Positions 60,903-64,000 of a stretch of 64,000 nt of DNA are shown here, piece after piece; the stretch's first letter is position 1, and each line of letters starts with the position of its first letter. Both the position numbers and the translations under genes were made by a program. Source of the stretch: Parasutterella secunda (GTDB lineage: Bacteria > Pseudomonadota > Gammaproteobacteria > Burkholderiales > Burkholderiaceae_F); the NCBI RefSeq assembly GCF_016901835.1, contig NZ_JACJKX010000003.1, positions 124,001-188,000 of the forward strand, written 5' to 3'. Below the pieces are notes generated by a model. It was not told the DNA's origin. It saw only the letters and a list, made by a program, of their open reading frames with translations, and did not search any database.

Positions 60903-61059
60903 CGAAAAAATCCTAGGAAGTTTTTTAGTTCAAGTAAGTTATCATGTATTGATTTGAAAATCTTTGAAATTTTGTTACAAAAACCGAAATTTTTTATTCT
61001 TAATAGGCAAAGAGTAGGCTTTACAATTAGGGAAGTTTTTTCGAGAAAGGCTTTAGTTT

Positions 61060-62061
61060 ATGCCTCAGATCTATTCAAAAATTATCGGTACCGGTTCGGC
61101 CTTGCCGCAACGGGCAACCGACAATCAGGCCCTTGCCGATGAGCTCGGGCTACGTGGAATTCAAACAAGCGATGAGTGGATTCGCACAAGAACAGGAATT
61201 GAAAAGCGCTACCTTGCCGAGCGCGGTTTAACGACAACACAGTTGGCCGAACGCGCCGCTAAGTCCGCTCTTTGGGATGCCGGGGTTGATCCGTCAGAAA
61301 TCGACCTGATCATTGTGGCGACGACGACGCCCGACATGATTTTCCCGAGCACTGCCTGCCAGTTACAAAAACTGTTGGGTTGTTCCAAAGGCGCAGCCTT
61401 TGATTTACAGGCTGTCTGTGCAGGTTTTATTTATGCGCTGACTAACGCTGATGCGTTGATTCGAACCGGTGTTTATAAAAAAGCTATTGTGGTCGGTGTC
61501 GATATCATGAGTCGCATCGTTGACTGGGATGATCGCTCAACGTGTGTACTTTTTGGAGACGGAGCCGGTGCGGTAATTTTAGAAGCTTCAAATGAACCCG
61601 GTATTTTGGCTGCACGTTTATCCGTTGATGGTACGCTCGATGAAAATGTTTTGGGCTGCAAAGCTTTTATCAACGGCGGAGAGGTCCACGGAGACCCCTA
61701 CGTACGAATGGACGGGCAGCACGTTTTTCGTATGGCCGTGAGCTCCATGAGCGAGAGCGCCAAGGCTGTTTTGTCCGATGCCGGCTTAAGTGTTGAGGAC
61801 ATTGATTGCTACGTGCCTCATCAGGCGAACCTTCGTATCATGCAAAAGGTCGCTCAAAAAATCGGAATCGATGAAAATAAAATGGTTGTGACTGTTAACC
61901 GTCACGGTAATACGTCGGCCGCCTCGGTGCCGTTGGCACTCGATAATGCGGCTCGTCACAATGATATTAAAAAGAACGATATTGTTTTAATGCAAGCTGT
62001 CGGGGCAGGCATGGCTTGGGGCAGCGTTTTGGTTAAATGGACCAAGGAGAATAATCAATGA
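61060..62061 (+). CDS. fabH: 3-oxoacyl-ACP synthase III (KAS III)
   Basis: 333 residues. The catalytic triad is C120 in DLQAVCAGF, H254 in YVPHQANLR and N284 in HGNTSAAS. FabH condenses acetyl-CoA with malonyl-ACP to start fatty-acid synthesis. GAAAGG precedes the ATG; TACAAT at 61022-61027 may be a -10 box. It overlaps fabD by 4 nt (ATGA) and begins the fab operon. Confidence 0.95.
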   Translation: MPQIYSKIIGTGSALPQRATDNQALADELGLRGIQTSDEWIRTRTGIEKRYLAERGLTTTQLAERAAKSALWDAGVDPSEIDLIIVATTTPDMIFPSTACQLQKLLGCSKGAAFDLQAVCAGFIYALTNADALIRTGVYKKAIVVGVDIMSRIVDWDDRSTCVLFGDGAGAVILEASNEPGILAARLSVDGTLDENVLGCKAFINGGEVHGDPYVRMDGQHVFRMAVSSMSESAKAVLSDAGLSVEDIDCYVPHQANLRIMQKVAQKIGIDENKMVVTVNRHGNTSAASVPLALDNAARHNDIKKNDIVLMQAVGAGMAWGSVLVKWTKENNQ

Positions 62062-62996
62062 AATTAGCATTTGTCTTCCCCGGTCAGGGCAGTCAAAGTG
62101 TCGGCATGTTGGATAGTTTCGCCGAGAACCCTCATGTGCAGAGTGCTTTGAAGACTGCTAATGATGCGTTAGGTGAGAATCTCGAAGAGTTGATTCACAC
62201 GGGCCCCGCTGAAAGTCTCAATATGACGGTCAATACGCAACCGGCCATGTTGACTGCGAGCGTAGCCTTGTATCAGGCCTGGCTTGCCATGGGCGGTAAA
62301 AAGCCTGAAATCATGGCCGGTCACAGCTTAGGCGAATATTCTGCTTTGACGGCTGCCGGCGTTTTTGAATTGGCCGATGCCGTGCGTTTGGTTCGATTCC
62401 GTGCCAAAGTCATGCAGGAAGCCGTTCCTGCCGGTCAAGGCGGCATGGCAGCCATTATCGGGTTGACCGATGAAGCTGTGCAGCAGGTGTGTGAAGAGGC
62501 CGCAGCGGCGGGCGTTGTTGAAGCGGTTAATTTCAACTCACCCGGTCAAGTGGTCATTGCCGGAGAGAAGGCTGCAGTAGAAAAGGCTTGCGAAGTGGCT
62601 AAGTCTAAAGGTGCAAAGCGCGCATTGGTTCTGCCGGTTTCTGCTCCGTTTCACTCTTCATTGATGAAGCCTGCAAGCGCTGCTCTTAAGGAAAAACTTG
62701 AACAAACACCGATGAAGGCGCCTGAAATTGACGTCGTCGCCAATGTTGACGTGAAGATTCACACGGACAAAGAAGCCATTATCGAAGCACTCGCCTTGCA
62801 AGCAGCCGGTGCCGTGCAATGGGTCAAGACCATTGAAGCGTTCAAGCAAATGGGCGTCACCCACATTGTCGAATGTGGTCCGGGTCGAGTGTTAGCCGGT
62901 CTAATTAAACGAATTGACTCTTCGATTGTTGTGAAGAACATCAACTCTCAAGAGTCTCTTGATTCCGTTTTAGAAGAGATTAACGCTGCCGAATAA
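62058..62996 (+). CDS. fabD: Malonyl-CoA:ACP transacylase
   Basis: 312 residues. Catalytic S90 in GHSLGEYSAL and H199 in SAPFHSSLM, with the FPGQGSQ start typical of MCAT. It moves malonyl from CoA to ACP for FabH and FabF. It overlaps fabH by ATGA. Confidence 0.95.
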   Translation: MKLAFVFPGQGSQSVGMLDSFAENPHVQSALKTANDALGENLEELIHTGPAESLNMTVNTQPAMLTASVALYQAWLAMGGKKPEIMAGHSLGEYSALTAAGVFELADAVRLVRFRAKVMQEAVPAGQGGMAAIIGLTDEAVQQVCEEAAAAGVVEAVNFNSPGQVVIAGEKAAVEKACEVAKSKGAKRALVLPVSAPFHSSLMKPASAALKEKLEQTPMKAPEIDVVANVDVKIHTDKEAIIEALALQAAGAVQWVKTIEAFKQMGVTHIVECGPGRVLAGLIKRIDSSIVVKNINSQESLDSVLEEINAAE

Positions 62997-63017
62997 TGGC
63001 TTAAAAAGGATAGAGAA

Positions 63018-63782
63018 ATGAGTACTGTTTTTACCGCTGATGCTTTAAAGGATCAGGTTGTTTTTATTACCGGTGCCTCTCGTGGTATCGGAGCCGGAAT
63101 TTTGGATGCGTGCCTGGCTGCCGGCGCTACGGTTATCGGGACAGCTACGAGTGAATCGGGGGCTGCTCGTATTACTGAAAAAATTGCTCAAGCAGGCGGC
63201 AAGGGTGAAGGCGTCGTTTTAAATGTTACCGATGCCGAACAAAGCGAAAAAGTGTTAGCCGATGCGGCTGCAAAATTCGGAGCGGTGACGGTTTTGGTTA
63301 ACAATGCCGGTATCACGCGTGACGGATTGGCCATGCGTATGAAAGACGATCAGTGGCAGGAAGTGATCGACACAAACTTGACTCCGGCTTTTCGCTTGAG
63401 CCGTCTGGTTATGCGCGGCATGATGAAAGCCCGTTGCGGTCGCATCATCAATATTGTGAGTGTGGTGGGTTCCATGGGTAATGCCGGTCAGGCTAATTAC
63501 GCAGCTGCTAAGGCAGGTGTTGCGGGTCTCACGCGTGCATTGGCTCGTGAGCTCGCTTCCCGAAATATTACTGTCAATGCCGTGGCGCCCGGCTTTATTG
63601 AAACGGATATGACGAAGGCCCTGCCCGAAGATCACCGTGCGGCATTGCTTGCACAAATTCCGCTTGCCCGCCTGGGACACACGGATGATATTGCCAACGC
63701 GGTTGTCTTTTTGGCTTCACCCGCTGCCTCTTATATCACCGGCGTGACCCTTCACGTCAACGGTGGCATGTATATGGTGTAG
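63018..63782 (+). CDS. fabG: 3-oxoacyl-ACP reductase
   Basis: 254 residues. Short-chain dehydrogenase with NADPH-binding TGASRGIGAG, NNAGITRDG, the catalytic Tyr-Lys in NYAAAKAG and the FabG end ITGVTLHVNGGMYM. It reduces 3-ketoacyl-ACP. AAGGAT precedes the ATG, 21 bp after fabD. Confidence 0.95.
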   Translation: MSTVFTADALKDQVVFITGASRGIGAGILDACLAAGATVIGTATSESGAARITEKIAQAGGKGEGVVLNVTDAEQSEKVLADAAAKFGAVTVLVNNAGITRDGLAMRMKDDQWQEVIDTNLTPAFRLSRLVMRGMMKARCGRIINIVSVVGSMGNAGQANYAAAKAGVAGLTRALARELASRNITVNAVAPGFIETDMTKALPEDHRAALLAQIPLARLGHTDDIANAVVFLASPAASYITGVTLHVNGGMYMV

Positions 63783-63790
63783 TCCGAACG

Positions 63791-63820
63791 GATGAGGGTT
63801 TTTACCCTCATCTTTTCTTT
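63791..63820 (+). terminator. Terminator between fabG and acpP
   Basis: GATGAGGG and CCCTCATC (63791-63798, 63805-63812) followed by TTTTCTTT. It lowers readthrough into acpP, which is usually made in large excess and has its own promoter. Confidence 0.8.
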
Positions 63821-63906
63821 CGCTCTGATAAAATACTAAGAAGTTAATTTTTCGGCGCAACCATCTGGCTGCGTCGTTTCGAATTCTCAGCAAGGAGACA
63901 TATCAA

Positions 63907-64000
63907 ATGAACGACATCGAACAACGTGTCAAGAAGGTTATCGCCGAACAATTGAGCATTAATGAAGCAGACATCAAGAACGAATCTGCTTTCATCGAAG
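63907..64000 (+). CDS. acpP: Acyl carrier protein, 3' end cut by window edge
   Basis: 31 codons visible: [20 protein letters not shown] followed by [11 protein letters not shown], a typical ACP N-terminus before the DSLD phosphopantetheine site, which would lie just beyond the window. AAGGAGA precedes the ATG. It is last in the fabH-fabD-fabG-acpP order. Confidence 0.93.
   Translation, partial: MNDIEQRVKKVIAEQLSINEADIKNESAFIE

Overview
The window looks like a stretch of chromosome from a gut-type betaproteobacterium (order Burkholderiales). My best guess is the Sutterellaceae (Sutterella/Parasutterella group). This is inferred from gene order (rpsF-priB-rpsR-rplI-dnaB; divergent rne/rluC; maf-yceD-rpmF near fabH-fabD-fabG-acpP), from the look of the proteins, and from oxygen-independent deoxynucleotide synthesis (NrdD/NrdG). 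No rRNA, tRNA, CRISPR array, insertion sequence or prophage was seen. Most of the window is ordinary core genome with short spacers, many intrinsic terminators and frequent translational coupling (ATGA/GTGA overlaps).

Layout. 1-7.1 kb: a truncated argininosuccinate-lyase-like gene, a small secreted protein, tadA (with an unusual N-terminal extension) overlapping an LD-carboxypeptidase, a hybrid histidine kinase facing a NarL-type regulator with overlapping 3' ends, and ccmCD. 7.2-15.9 kb (minus strand): tatD, a secreted ankyrin protein and rlhA in one overlapping operon, then two tandem long-chain acyl-CoA synthetases and an NlpE-like lipoprotein. 16-19.3 kb: the anaerobic ribonucleotide reductase locus. 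Here the glycyl-radical domain is a separate 57-residue gene between nrdD and nrdG, and two NrdR-box-like sites lie upstream. 20-24 kb: rpsF-priB-rpsR-rplI, then dnaB and a DUF456 membrane protein. 24-35.3 kb (minus strand): an EamA transporter and a five-gene operon of WYL regulator-recC-recB-PNKP-like phosphatase-recD.

35.4-38.9 kb: a ZIP metal transporter, phoH, bcp and crcB. 39.2-43 kb: a large autotransporter with a nine-C tract in its signal-peptide codons and a long Asp-Pro linker. It is more AT-rich and Asn/Ser-rich than its neighbours and is followed by a broken TacA-like antitoxin gene. 43.6-50.5 kb: clpB with a sigma-32-type promoter, a lysine (L-box) riboswitch with terminator ahead of an APC-family permease and a YtcJ-like amidohydrolase, and a secreted cupin. 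50.5-58.6 kb: an unrecognised protein cotranscribed with rne, then rluC, a HAD phosphatase, an RsmI-like methylase and a Maf protein. 58.6-64 kb: yceD-rpmF, a fluoroacetate-dehalogenase-like hydrolase with a small exported protein, and fabH-fabD-fabG-acpP (acpP cut by the window end). plsX, which usually sits between rpmF and fabH, is absent here.

The points most worth following are the recBCD operon carrying its own WYL regulator and a T4-PNKP-like 3'-phosphatase, the two-piece NrdD, the lysine riboswitch on a permease/amidohydrolase pair, and the probably phase-variable autotransporter. All assignments come from reading motifs; no database search was run.
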